From Bacteroidota bacterium (lineage in GTDB: Bacteria; Bacteroidota; Bacteroidia; Bacteroidales; JAGNHN01), in NCBI GenBank assembly GCA_022710185.1, contig JAKLHK010000014.1:1-64000 (forward strand): a stretch of DNA of 64,000 nt. The letters are read 5' to 3'. The translations under genes were made by a program, and so were the position numbers. This document shows positions 52,594 to 60,794 of the stretch, one piece after another; position 1 is the stretch's first letter; every line of letters starts with the position of its first letter. The notes beneath the pieces were generated by a model. The model searched no databases, was not told the origin of the DNA, and was given only the letters and a program-made list of their open reading frames with translations.

Positions 52594-53367
52594 TCAACGC
52601 TGCAGCGAGGGCTCATCATCAGCAGAGCCGGAGGCACCCGGCATTTTCACCTGCGCTTTGCCCAGCCCGGCCATAGACCCCAGCACCATGTAGGCCAGCA
52701 CGGCAAGGGGCAGGGCAGCCATCCCGAAGAATATGAGCATAAGCAATGCTGACAGCACTATGGACAAGCGCCAGACATTGGCAGGCTCCTTCCATCCTCT
52801 CAGTTTAAATGAAAGCAAAGGCAGGCGTGAGGCCATCAGTGCGGCAGCTGTTAAGGCCAATATAAGGATGGGTAATGGGTTCTCCGCCACCCACTCCAGC
52901 CCTTGCATTCCCAGGCCCTTACCGTACACTATGCCCAGGGGCCAGGTGCCCAGCAGTATTCCGTTCGCCGGAGCCGGCAAGCCCCGGAAGCCATACTTCT
53001 GGGAAGGGTCGTTGTTGAAACGTGCCAGGCGGTAGGCCGCAGCCACCGGGAGCAGGATCAGGACCACATAGCCCATCCATTGCTCACCCCCGGCATGCTG
53101 AATGAACCATGCCATGAACACCCCGGGTAGCAGGCCAAAAGAGACCAGGTCGGCCAGGGAGTCCAGGTCCTTCCCCAGGGCCGACTCCACCCCCAGGGCC
53201 CTGGCCATCAGGCCGTCGAGCAGGTCGAATACCGCCGCCAGCAACACCATCCATGAGGCCGTGATCACCTCCCCCTGCGAAACCATCCAGATCCCGGCCG
53301 CCCCCGCCGCCAGGTTCCCCAGGGTAATGAGGTTCGGGATCCCCCTTCTTATTGTCAAGCGTATCAT
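52594..53367 (-). CDS. pssA: CDP-diacylglycerol-serine O-phosphatidyltransferase
   Basis: The 257-residue integral membrane enzyme has the CDP-alcohol phosphotransferase motif DG-x2-AR-x8-G-x3-D-x3-D: DGLMARALGVESALGKDLDSLADLVSFG at residues ~48-75, and several membrane helices. It makes phosphatidylserine, the precursor of phosphatidylethanolamine. Serine specificity is inferred from similarity of LDSLADLVSFG and overall length to PssA type II. No decarboxylase (psd) gene is adjacent. The 5' region is followed by the period-7 repeat tract. Confidence 0.92.
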   Translation of the reverse strand: MIRLTIRRGIPNLITLGNLAAGAAGIWMVSQGEVITASWMVLLAAVFDLLDGLMARALGVESALGKDLDSLADLVSFGLLPGVFMAWFIQHAGGEQWMGYVVLILLPVAAAYRLARFNNDPSQKYGFRGLPAPANGILLGTWPLGIVYGKGLGMQGLEWVAENPLPILILALTAAALMASRLPLLSFKLRGWKEPANVWRLSIVLSALLMLIFFGMAALPLAVLAYMVLGSMAGLGKAQVKMPGASGSADDEPSLQR

Positions 53368-53672
<305 letters not shown>

Positions 53673-54977
53673 ATGAAACGCACTGTCCATTTTCTCTTGA
53701 TCACCTTGGCTGCATGGCTGCTGGGAGGGGAAGCACGCGCCCAGTTGAAGATAGATGCCGAACTGCGGCCCAGGGCCGAGCTGAACAATGGTTTCAAATA
53801 CCTTCGCGACACCAACGACCTCACCCAGGTCTACGTCACCCAGCGCACCCGCCTGGGGTTCAGTTATGAGAAGGATGGCATCAGGCTGAGGGTGAAACTG
53901 CAGGACGTTAGGACCTGGGGAGGGGAAGACATCGCGACCTCCTCGGGAGTCTTCGGTAGTCAACGCGGAGTTGACCTATACGAAGGCTGGCTGGAGCTCC
54001 CGTTGGGACGACACCTTTCCCTGAGAGCGGGCCGTCAGGAGCTGAAATATGACGACGAACGCCTGCTGGCCATACGCAACTGGAACCAGTATGGAATAAC
54101 TTACGATGCCCTTCGCCTGCGCTACGCCAGGGATCGATGGCAGGTGGATGCCACAGCCTCATGGAATGCTTCCGATGCCAAGATCCTCGGGGTGACCGAC
54201 GGCACTGATGAATATTATGCCAAGCGGATGCGTATGCTCGACCTGGTGTATGTAAAGCGTGAACTCGGCGAGAAGAGCTGGGTGTCGTTCATGAGCCTGC
54301 TGACCGGCTTCCAGCATCCTGACTATAAGCGTGTCCTCAATGTGACGTCTACCTCGGGCCTGCACCTCGACTATCGTCGCGGTGCGATGGACGGGATGGG
54401 CAATGCCTATGTGCAGCTTGGCTCCAATATGTATGGAAAGAAGACCCAGGCATGGATGCTCACCGTTTCGGGAGGTTACCGTCAGGGAGCCATCCGATGG
54501 GGTGCAGGGGCGGATGTCCTTTCAGGCCACGACCCTGAGAGGGAAGAGGTGGATTACCAACAGACCGACCACACCTTCGATATATTCTATGGCATACGTT
54601 TCCGCTACCTGGGCTGGATGAACCAGTTCAGCAATGTGGATGCATCCACCGGCGGGCGGGGGCTACTTGATCTGTACCCCAACCTCAGCTGGTATCCCGG
54701 AAAGGAACATGAGCTGCAGTTCTTCCTGCACTTCTTTCGCAACCAGTACGAAGGGCCCTCGCCTGTCGGGGATGGTACCATGCTGGAGGCCGGACTGGGA
54801 AGAGAGTACGACCTTATGTACACCTGGAAGGTGAAGGAAGACCTGAAGTTCCAGGCCGGGTTCTCCTGGTACGACCCCAGCGATACCTTCCTTGTTCTGC
54901 GCGGGCAGGATGCCGGCAGCCACCGGAATACCTGGTGGACCTGGGCCATGCTGTGTTATACTCCCCGGCTGATGTAA
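53673..54977 (+). CDS. Alginate-export-like outer-membrane porin
   Basis: The 434-residue protein has a signal peptide (LLITLAAWLLGGEARAQ) and the Alginate_exp pattern: LKIDAELRPRAELNNGFKYL, VTQRTRLGFSYEKDGIRLRVKLQDVRTWGGED, LYEGWLELPLGRHLSLRAGRQELKYDDERL and NWNQYGITYDALRLRY. A barrel of ~16-18 strands is expected. Alginate transport is the founding example only; Bacteroidota homologues have unknown substrates. Terminal LCYTPRLM lacks the usual aromatic end. TAGTTTTG lies at 53628-53635. Confidence 0.85.
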   Translation: MKRTVHFLLITLAAWLLGGEARAQLKIDAELRPRAELNNGFKYLRDTNDLTQVYVTQRTRLGFSYEKDGIRLRVKLQDVRTWGGEDIATSSGVFGSQRGVDLYEGWLELPLGRHLSLRAGRQELKYDDERLLAIRNWNQYGITYDALRLRYARDRWQVDATASWNASDAKILGVTDGTDEYYAKRMRMLDLVYVKRELGEKSWVSFMSLLTGFQHPDYKRVLNVTSTSGLHLDYRRGAMDGMGNAYVQLGSNMYGKKTQAWMLTVSGGYRQGAIRWGAGADVLSGHDPEREEVDYQQTDHTFDIFYGIRFRYLGWMNQFSNVDASTGGRGLLDLYPNLSWYPGKEHELQFFLHFFRNQYEGPSPVGDGTMLEAGLGREYDLMYTWKVKEDLKFQAGFSWYDPSDTFLVLRGQDAGSHRNTWWTWAMLCYTPRLM

Positions 54978-55030
54978 GGCTTTTCCCCTTGCCTCCACAG
55001 AGCGCCTGGCTTTTCATATTGCATTTAACA

Positions 55031-55038
55031 TATATTTG
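55031..55038 (+). promoter_or_regulatory. TATATTTG -7 element for the queA operon
   Basis: TATATTTG lies 12 bases before ATG 55051, the first gene of the run to mobA. Confidence 0.45.
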
Positions 55039-55050
55039 TAGTGGGATGTG

Positions 55051-55809
55051 ATGCATATCCCCAGGAAAATTGTTGCACCTATGGAAAGAATAGAAGCGCT
55101 GGGCTACATCGTGAAGCGGGAGTCACTCGCTACGCTGAAGTACAAAGAACCTTTGCCGATACTGGTACTGGAAGACATGGCCCCCTTTTCGGGCTATTAT
55201 GATATGTATGGGGTCCCACGGGCCGACCGGGACCTGATCCCCCGTTCCATCTTTTTGGTGGTCAAGGCTTTTCATGAACAGAATGAGGATGATTTCATCC
55301 GCTTGACGCAGCGGATCAAACGCCTCCACCCGGAGTATCGCTTCGATGCCATCTTTGGACAGCTTACAGTGATGAACGAGGTGTCGCAATGCATTCGCTT
55401 GAAGATGCCGGACCTGGACCTGTTGCCGGAACTGGTCCGCCTCTACCGCGAGGGAGGGGTGATTTTTGCCCGCGCACGGGAGATCAAGGAGTTCACCACC
55501 ATCATCAAGGTGCGCAAGTTCTTTATCCTGGATACCTTCGCTGACGGCATCCTGAAGGATGCGGAGCAGGCCAATACCTATTATCTGGAAATGCCCCGCG
55601 ATCCCGATTGGATGGACTTCGGTGACATCTATCAGAATATCAAGAACAACTACGAGTTCAAGTCCTTCGATGCGGCAATAGGGTCGATGTACAGACCCTG
55701 CGGGCTGGTGGACTTCATTCGCATCTATTCTGCCGACATCAGCCTGGAGCAACTCGAGTATCTCAAGGGCAAGTTCCGCAGCGAGATACTGCGGGTGGTG
55801 CCCGAATAA
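55051..55809 (+). CDS. Hypothetical cytosolic protein (252 aa)
   Basis: ATG 55051 follows a TATATTTG element by 12 bases; ATG 55081 (MERIEALGYIV) is an alternative with a leader. The soluble protein has no signal or membrane segment. It contains LEDMAPFSGYYDMYG, SIFLVVKAFHEQNEDDFIRL, EFTTIIKVRKFFILDTFADGILKDAEQANTYYLEMPRD and DFIRIYSADISLEQLEYLKGKFRSEIL. The family seems restricted to Bacteroidota and I cannot assign a function. It is followed after 24 bases by another small unknown gene and then queA. Confidence 0.75.
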   Translation: MHIPRKIVAPMERIEALGYIVKRESLATLKYKEPLPILVLEDMAPFSGYYDMYGVPRADRDLIPRSIFLVVKAFHEQNEDDFIRLTQRIKRLHPEYRFDAIFGQLTVMNEVSQCIRLKMPDLDLLPELVRLYREGGVIFARAREIKEFTTIIKVRKFFILDTFADGILKDAEQANTYYLEMPRDPDWMDFGDIYQNIKNNYEFKSFDAAIGSMYRPCGLVDFIRIYSADISLEQLEYLKGKFRSEILRVVPE

Positions 55810-55833
55810 TCCCATACCACAGTAGCCGCAGGC

Positions 55834-56091
55834 ATGGAGCTCAGTCTGGAGGAATTCAACCAGCTGAAAATCGAGGACAAGGTCCGGATTACGTTCGAAC
55901 ATGGAAGCGAACTGATGCACCGCACCTATCTCTACTATACCGTGAAGTTGTATAAGCTGGGGAACCTCTTTGTGGAGCTTTGGTACCGGCCGCACCACAA
56001 CCGCATCGACAAGGTGGAGGCGGTTTCCCTGGACGATGTGCTTCATCTTTATGAAAAGGAGATTGACATCAACGAGCTCTTCAGTTCCTGA
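55834..56091 (+). CDS. Small hypothetical protein (85 aa)
   Basis: The 85-residue acidic soluble protein (MELSLEEFNQLKIEDKVRI ... LDDVLHLYEKEIDINELFSS) has a beta-rich middle (HRTYLYYTVKLYKLGNLFVELWY), like a small SH3-type or Sm-like fold, but no family was recognised. It lies between two genes of a likely operon with short gaps (24 and 15 bases), so expression with queA is likely. Confidence 0.72.
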   Translation: MELSLEEFNQLKIEDKVRITFEHGSELMHRTYLYYTVKLYKLGNLFVELWYRPHHNRIDKVEAVSLDDVLHLYEKEIDINELFSS

Positions 56092-56106
56092 GAAGGAAGG
56101 AAAGCC

Positions 56107-57318
56107 ATGAACGTGAAGGACCTGCCGGCCTCGGTCTACCATTATCCGCTGCCTCCCGAACGCATCGCGCTGCACCCTTTGCCCGAACGCGATGCCTCTT
56201 TGTTGCTGGTGAGCGATGGAAATGAGCACCGGAAAGATGTGTTCCGCCATCTCGAACAATACATCCCCCCGCAATCCCTGTTCGTATTCAATGATACCCG
56301 GGTGGTCCATGCCCGTTTGCTGTTTCGCAAACCCAGCGGGGCCCGGATCGAGATCTTCCTGCTGGAGCCGCTGTGGCCTGTTGCTGAGGTACAGCAAGCC
56401 TTCCAGCAGTCTTCTGGGGTAAGGTGGAAGTGCCTGGTCGGGAATAGCCGCCGATGGGCTTCCGGAGCCCTTGTGCTCACAGCGGAAGCCCTGGGAGGTA
56501 CGCTCACGGCCTTGAGAGAGGAGCAACACGCCGACTTTTCCGTGGTACGTTTTGAATGGCAGCCTGCCGGGCTGGACTTTGCCAGCGTGGTGGCTGCCTG
56601 TGGCAAGGTGCCCCTGCCGCCCTATATTCACCGTGAGGCTATTGCGGAGGATGACCTGCGCTATCAAACGGTTTACGCGCGGCACGATGGTTCTGTTGCC
56701 GCACCTACGGCAGGCTTGCATTTTACTCCGGAAGTAATGCAGACGCTCGAAGCCGCGGGCCACCGGATGGCTTGGGTTACCCTGCACGTAGGGGCGGGGA
56801 CCTTCCGGCCGGTGAGCAGTGCCACGATCGGCGGGCACAGCATGCATACCGAGCAAATCGCGGTGGGCCTGCACACGATCCGCCAACTGGTCAGCCATCC
56901 AGGACCAGTGATCGCGGTAGGCACCACCTCGGTGCGAACACTGGAAAGCCTCTACTGGCTTGGACTGTCGTGCCTGAAGGGGGGCAGTGTTCCCGAATCA
57001 GTGGAACAATGGGAACCCTACGAGCAGAGTGTCCAGGACGTTGAAACTTCCCATTCGCTTCTCGCCCTGGCGGAGCAGATGGAGCGGGAAGGGATGGAGA
57101 CGCTGCGTGCTTCCACCCGCATGATCATTGTGCCGGGATATCGATATCGTCTGGTAAAAGGCATGGTCACCAATTTCCACCAGCCCGGAAGTACCCTGCT
57201 CATGTTGGTAGCAGCCTACCTGGGCGAGGGATGGCGTTCGGCCTACCATTATGCACTCGGGCATGATTTCCGTTTCCTGAGCTACGGAGATTCCTGCCTC
57301 TTCCTGCGCAAGGGCTGA
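56107..57318 (+). CDS. queA: QueA-like S-adenosylmethionine:tRNA ribosyltransferase-isomerase
   Basis: The 403-residue protein matches QueA throughout: YPLPPERIALHPLPERDASLLLV, LFVFNDTRVVHARLLFRK, RWKCLVGNSRRW, KVPLPPYI, DLRYQTVYARHDGSVAAPTAGLHFTPEVM, TLHVGAGTFRPV and NFHQPGSTLLMLVAAYLG. The enzyme builds epoxyqueuosine at the wobble base of GUN tRNAs. It is about 50 residues longer than the usual ~350, mainly through an insert at ~95-125, so this may be a QueA-like paralogue. It is in a run with two unknown genes and followed by tatA. Confidence 0.88.
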   Translation: MNVKDLPASVYHYPLPPERIALHPLPERDASLLLVSDGNEHRKDVFRHLEQYIPPQSLFVFNDTRVVHARLLFRKPSGARIEIFLLEPLWPVAEVQQAFQQSSGVRWKCLVGNSRRWASGALVLTAEALGGTLTALREEQHADFSVVRFEWQPAGLDFASVVAACGKVPLPPYIHREAIAEDDLRYQTVYARHDGSVAAPTAGLHFTPEVMQTLEAAGHRMAWVTLHVGAGTFRPVSSATIGGHSMHTEQIAVGLHTIRQLVSHPGPVIAVGTTSVRTLESLYWLGLSCLKGGSVPESVEQWEPYEQSVQDVETSHSLLALAEQMEREGMETLRASTRMIIVPGYRYRLVKGMVTNFHQPGSTLLMLVAAYLGEGWRSAYHYALGHDFRFLSYGDSCLFLRKG

Positions 57319-57327
57319 GGGCTTTTG

Positions 57328-57335
57328 TACCTTTG
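57328..57335 (+). promoter_or_regulatory. TACCTTTG -7 element for tatA-mobA
   Basis: TACCTTTG lies 14 bases before ATG 57350. Confidence 0.45.
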
Positions 57336-57349
57336 AAAAAAGTATAACC

Positions 57350-57571
57350 ATGATGCGGAACATTCTCCTTGGCTGGTTTGGTTCTTCCGAGATCATTGTA
57401 ATCGCGATCGTAGTGCTCCTGCTTTTTGGAGGGCGCAAGATACCGGAGCTAATGGGGGGCCTGGGAAAAGGGATCAGGAATTTCAAGGAAGGGATGCGTG
57501 ACGATCCGAACCAGGAGCCCAAGCCGAAGGAGCCGGAGCAGCTCAAGGGTCCCGGGGAAGAAAAGTCTTGA
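57350..57571 (+). CDS. tatA: Twin-arginine translocase subunit TatA/E
   Basis: The 73-residue protein has one N-terminal membrane helix (SSEIIVIAIVVLLLFGGRKIPEL), the FGG-K-P hinge and an amphipathic helix (GGLGKGIRNFKEGMRDD), a complete TatA. ATG 57350 or 57353 may start it. TatA forms the pore that exports folded proteins with twin-arginine signals. No TatC is visible in the window. mobA is the next gene (11 bases), and the molybdoenzyme cluster lies convergent downstream; both would use Tat export. Confidence 0.9.
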   Translation: MMRNILLGWFGSSEIIVIAIVVLLLFGGRKIPELMGGLGKGIRNFKEGMRDDPNQEPKPKEPEQLKGPGEEKS

Positions 57572-57582
57572 TCTATAAATAG

Positions 57583-58176
57583 ATGGAGCCAGTTCTTCGA
57601 GAGATGATCACCGGCGTGGTCATGGTCGGTGGCCAAAGCCGCCGCATGGGCCGGGACAAATCGGCCATGGTGGTGGATGGGATTACCCTTGCCGAACGGG
57701 CTTTGGTGAAGCTCGGCCCCTGGTGCGGGCAGGTGGTGTTCAGCGGCAGCCCTTCATGCCATCCTGGTTCAGGACATGTCTTTGTCGAGGATATCCTTCC
57801 GGGAATGGGACCATTAGGGGGCCTTTATTCGGTAATGAAAGCAGTCCCTTCTCCGCATTATCTCCTCTTGGCCGTGGACATGCCCGAGGTTCCTTCCATG
57901 CTGCTGGAGGCCTTGTCAATCCATCCCTTTCAGGGCTGTGTGGTGCCCAGGGATGCTGAGGGACGGCTGGAGCCCCTGGTTGCGCGCTACCCTTCAACCC
58001 TGCTGCCTGCCATTGAATCAGCCCTGGAGGCCGGGGAGCTGGCGCTGCACCGGCTGTTCAATGATCAGAATACGCACTTTCTTGATTATCAGAATTACGG
58101 CATCATACCTTACGATCTGCTAAACCTGAACGAGCCGGGGGAGTGGAAGGCCTATCGAGATAAGAGGAAGTCCTAA
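57583..58176 (+). CDS. mobA: Molybdenum cofactor guanylyltransferase MobA
   Basis: The 197-residue protein has the nucleotidyltransferase signature ITGVVMVGGQSRRMGRDKSAM with the GTP-binding lysine, DILPGMGPLGGLYSVMKA, and VDMPEVP for magnesium. It attaches GMP to molybdopterin to yield the bis-MGD cofactor used by DMSO-reductase family enzymes, such as the one at 62279. ATG 57583 is the start. It follows tatA after 11 bases and its 3' end faces the sulfur operon on the other strand, with a repeat-bearing 151-base gap. Confidence 0.9.
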   Translation: MEPVLREMITGVVMVGGQSRRMGRDKSAMVVDGITLAERALVKLGPWCGQVVFSGSPSCHPGSGHVFVEDILPGMGPLGGLYSVMKAVPSPHYLLLAVDMPEVPSMLLEALSIHPFQGCVVPRDAEGRLEPLVARYPSTLLPAIESALEAGELALHRLFNDQNTHFLDYQNYGIIPYDLLNLNEPGEWKAYRDKRKS

Positions 58177-58220
58177 TAGGCTCTGATACAGGGGGATAAT
58201 AATTTTGGTCGATAATGTTC

Positions 58221-58278
58221 ACCGCTGTTTATTGCCGCTTACAACCGTTACTATCCATTGATAGCGGCTAATAACGGT
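58221..58278. repeat. Second CCGYT-type repeat cluster
   Basis: Units CCGCT, CCGCT, CCGTT recur at 10-13 base intervals, followed by an inverted pair ACCGTTA (58244-58250) / TAACGGT (58272-58278) and CTATC/GATAG. The sequence style is close to the repeat at 22314-22362. It lies between mobA and the sulfur operon, whose 3' ends face each other. Confidence 0.6.
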
Positions 58279-58327
58279 CTTTAATGGCAACTAATTGTAA
58301 ACTAATAAAATACCTGCTTTTCCTTCC

Positions 58328-58972
58328 TCAGCAGCCTCCTTCTACCGCTGAAGATCGTGCCTTTTTTACCGGAACTACCTTCTCCGGCACCTTCTCCCGG
58401 TCTGCCGGAACGGCCTGACCGGCCGCTGATATGAGAGAGTCAACCACGTCCTGGTATGAATAGCGTGCCATCTCCGCAGGGACGAACTCCTGAGTCCCGC
58501 CGCTATCCTTCAGCATCGCTTGGTAGGCAGAATACCCCCCCTCGAGCACCTTCACCCGGGCAAACCCAAGCTGCCTGAGTACCATCCAGGGGCCATTCGC
58601 CGCTGCACCCCCATGGCCGAAAAGCACCAGGGTGGCCCCCTCCTCGTCCATGCTCCTGAGTTGGTCGAAGGCTTTGGGCAGGAGCAGCGAATGGGTGGGT
58701 AGATTGAGGGCACCCGCTACCGTTCCCTGGTGGAAATCATAGGCATTCCGCAGATCGATAAAGCGGAAACCGCCCGTCCTGGCCTCGGCGATGGCCCGAC
58801 TTTCGGCAGGGCTCAGGCTGTTCTGGTCCTCCATGACCAGGGCATGGGTTTCAGAGGTGCTTATTGCGAAGGTGTATTCTGGTTTCCTGAGGGTGACGAT
58901 CCCGATGAGGATGATCAGCGCCATGGCAAAGGCCATGTAAATCAGGGGGCTAAGGGTTGTCTTTTGTTCCAT
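58328..58972 (-). CDS. Membrane-anchored rhodanese-fold protein with Cys-terminated tail (copy 1)
   Basis: The 214-residue protein has an N-terminal signal anchor (LIYMAFAMALIILIGIVTL, residues ~8-27), which would place the rest in the periplasm. The rhodanese-fold domain (~70-165) has FRFIDLRNAYDFHQGTVAGALNLP, but the active loop reads LFGHGGAAANG, with no catalytic Cys. The only cysteine in the protein is the last residue, in the tail EKVVPVKKARSSAVEGGC. The neighbouring copy (58988-59629) has the same tail. I infer a sulfur-carrying arm on a non-catalytic rhodanese platform. Last gene of the sulfur operon; 15 bases after copy 2. Confidence 0.85.
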   Translation of the reverse strand: MEQKTTLSPLIYMAFAMALIILIGIVTLRKPEYTFAISTSETHALVMEDQNSLSPAESRAIAEARTGGFRFIDLRNAYDFHQGTVAGALNLPTHSLLLPKAFDQLRSMDEEGATLVLFGHGGAAANGPWMVLRQLGFARVKVLEGGYSAYQAMLKDSGGTQEFVPAEMARYSYQDVVDSLISAAGQAVPADREKVPEKVVPVKKARSSAVEGGC

Positions 58973-58987
58973 GATGCGCAGCTTGTC

Positions 58988-59629
58988 TTAACATCCACCT
59001 TCAACGGCCGATTGACGGGCCTTTTTGACCGGTACCACTTTCTCCTGCTGGGTTTGGGTGGTGGCCTGGGCTGTCCCTGCATCGCCGGCGGGATTGATCC
59101 CCGTGAAATACAGGCGGGCACCGGAGCGCTCGCTGTAGAGGGCATGGGCTTCCGCCGACTCGGCCGGACCGGGCGCCGTGGGCATGAGTATGGTCTCCAT
59201 CCAACGGTTGAGCCCTCCTTCCATGATGTGGATATGGGTGAGGTTCATCCGCCGAAGCAGCATCCAGGCTTGCTCAGCCAGGACGTGGTCATTGGAGTAG
59301 AGCACCAGCGAACGGGTGTCATCGCTGAGCAGGTCCAAGGCATCAGGGCTCATCAGGTCCGCAAAAGGTAGGTTGATTGCTCCCTCCAGGCTGAAGCTGC
59401 CGAACGCTTCAGGGCTGCGTACGTCGATCAGTAAAAAGGAAGGGTCTTTGTCGATAATCATGCGGGCCACCTGGTCAGTGGTGTAGAAGCGCGTATCGTC
59501 GTTTAGTTCGGCAAGCAGCTCTTCAGGACTGATCTCCTTGCTGTTCTCCTGCATGGGCAGCAGCAGCAGTCCGAAACCTGCGATGAACAGCAGGCCGGCC
59601 AGAACGATGTGTCGTTTTGTGATCTTCAT
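58988..59629 (-). CDS. Membrane-anchored rhodanese-fold protein with Cys-terminated tail (copy 2)
   Basis: The 213-residue protein has an N-terminal anchor (IVLAGLLFIAGFGLLLLP, ~8-25). Its rhodanese-fold domain (~50-150) has FLLIDVRSPEAFGSFSLEGAINLPFADL and an active loop with LVLYSNDHVLAE, where Ser replaces the catalytic Cys. As in copy 1, the sole Cys is the final residue: EKVVPVKKARQSAVEGGC. The two proteins are otherwise poorly similar, and 12 of the 17 shared tail residues use different codons, so the tail is under selection rather than recently copied. A flexible Ala/Thr-rich linker of ~20 residues precedes the tail. Confidence 0.85.
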   Translation of the reverse strand: MKITKRHIVLAGLLFIAGFGLLLLPMQENSKEISPEELLAELNDDTRFYTTDQVARMIIDKDPSFLLIDVRSPEAFGSFSLEGAINLPFADLMSPDALDLLSDDTRSLVLYSNDHVLAEQAWMLLRRMNLTHIHIMEGGLNRWMETILMPTAPGPAESAEAHALYSERSGARLYFTGINPAGDAGTAQATTQTQQEKVVPVKKARQSAVEGGC

Positions 59630-59639
59630 GGGCTTTAGT

Positions 59640-60230
59640 TTAATATTCCACTTTCTTCACCTTGCCCAGAATATAGCTGCCCACAAAGAAGGCGGCCACG
59701 GAAAGCGCGATGAGCAGGAAGGCAAACAATCCGGGTGACATGCCCAGGCTGTCGTAAATCTTCACCGGTCCCAGCGGTTCCTGATTATACAAGTGTTCCA
59801 GCAGAGGATAGGCCTCCGAAAAGGCCAGGATCCCCAGGAACATACCCCCCGTGAACACCATGGCGTCGATCTTTCCAATGCCGACGGCACAGACACTGGT
59901 ACCCGGGCAATACCCTCCAAGGATGAACCCGAAGCCCATGATTACTCCTCCGACAATGGCCGAGCGGATGTACAGCGGATTGGTATAGATGAGGGAATAG
60001 TCGATCCAGCCCAGGTAATTAAAGTACATCAGTCCGACCATAGCCGTGACGACCGCGGTCATGAACACCCGTAACACGGTGAAGTCATACAGGTAAAAGA
60101 TACCCGCAAGCTTGCGGGAGCTGGAAAATCCGGCAGACTCGAGCACGAAGCCGAAGCCCAGGCCGATAAGGAGGGCGATGACGTTACTCCAGCCCGGATC
60201 GATAATCTCCTGAGGTATGAGTGGTCCCAT
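59640..60230 (-). CDS. YeeE/YedE (DUF6691-like) sulfur transporter half, copy 2
   Basis: The 196-residue protein has five or six membrane helices and the YeeE cysteine signature ILGGYCPGTSVCAVGIGKIDA. In YeeE, such conserved cysteines relay thiosulfate through the membrane. At this length it is one of two half-size units; the other is 60243-60770. It ends in the operon 10 bases before rhodanese copy 2. Likely imports or exports a sulfur species such as thiosulfate, though this is from the family, not direct evidence. Confidence 0.85.
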   Translation of the reverse strand: MGPLIPQEIIDPGWSNVIALLIGLGFGFVLESAGFSSSRKLAGIFYLYDFTVLRVFMTAVVTAMVGLMYFNYLGWIDYSLIYTNPLYIRSAIVGGVIMGFGFILGGYCPGTSVCAVGIGKIDAMVFTGGMFLGILAFSEAYPLLEHLYNQEPLGPVKIYDSLGMSPGLFAFLLIALSVAAFFVGSYILGKVKKVEY

Positions 60231-60242
60231 GGCAATACGTTT

Positions 60243-60770
60243 TCAGATCCATAATTTTCTAACGAACCAGGCACCCAGGTAGCCCGTCCCGAAGATGGCC
60301 ATCATGGTGATGAACCCGGCGGTGGACATCACGGCCATGCCGCTGAGCGCTGCACCGCTTGTGCATCCCCGGCCCATCTGCGAGCCGAAGCCGAATAAAA
60401 CGCCACCGGACAGAGCCGCCAACAGGCGGGTCCGCGAAGTTATCTTCGGGGAATGCTCCACCTTGAATTTCAAGCGACCCCACAGGGCCCCCGAAAGAAA
60501 GGCCCCAGCCAGAACACCCAGCACCTCGAACACCAGGAAGTTGTTCAGCGGGTGCTCATCGTCGCTGATGAACTGGCTGTAATATCCTGAAGACGAGGCA
60601 TGGGAATGCGATACCGCATCCACGGCCGTCACTACCGTGCTCTTGATGGCCCCGCTGGCGCCCAGTCCGCGCCCCGTGATGTAAAAGGTGGCGAGAAGCA
60701 CCAGCCCCAGCAGGAACCCGCTCACGTAGGGGTTCAGGTAGGTGGTGCCGCGTTCGCTTTTATTATTCAT
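60243..60770 (-). CDS. YeeE/YedE family sulfur transporter half, copy 1
   Basis: The 175-residue protein has four or five helices and the signature FGFGSQMGRGCTSGAALSGMAVMS, with one conserved cysteine like the first YeeE repeat. It pairs with the 59640-60230 gene (12-base gap) to resemble a full YeeE/YedE in two polypeptides. A periplasmic loop (SHSHASSSGYYSQFISDDEHP) follows the second helix. Operon with NrfD upstream (24 bases). Confidence 0.85.
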   Translation of the reverse strand: MNNKSERGTTYLNPYVSGFLLGLVLLATFYITGRGLGASGAIKSTVVTAVDAVSHSHASSSGYYSQFISDDEHPLNNFLVFEVLGVLAGAFLSGALWGRLKFKVEHSPKITSRTRLLAALSGGVLFGFGSQMGRGCTSGAALSGMAVMSTAGFITMMAIFGTGYLGAWFVRKLWI

Positions 60771-60794
60771 TGTGTTGAATTATAAGGGTTTGGA

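Noticed and set aside
55123..56898. 591-codon antisense frame over queA and its upstream genes
   Set aside because: Overlaps three plus-strand genes with normal spacing; the product has no recognisable domain.
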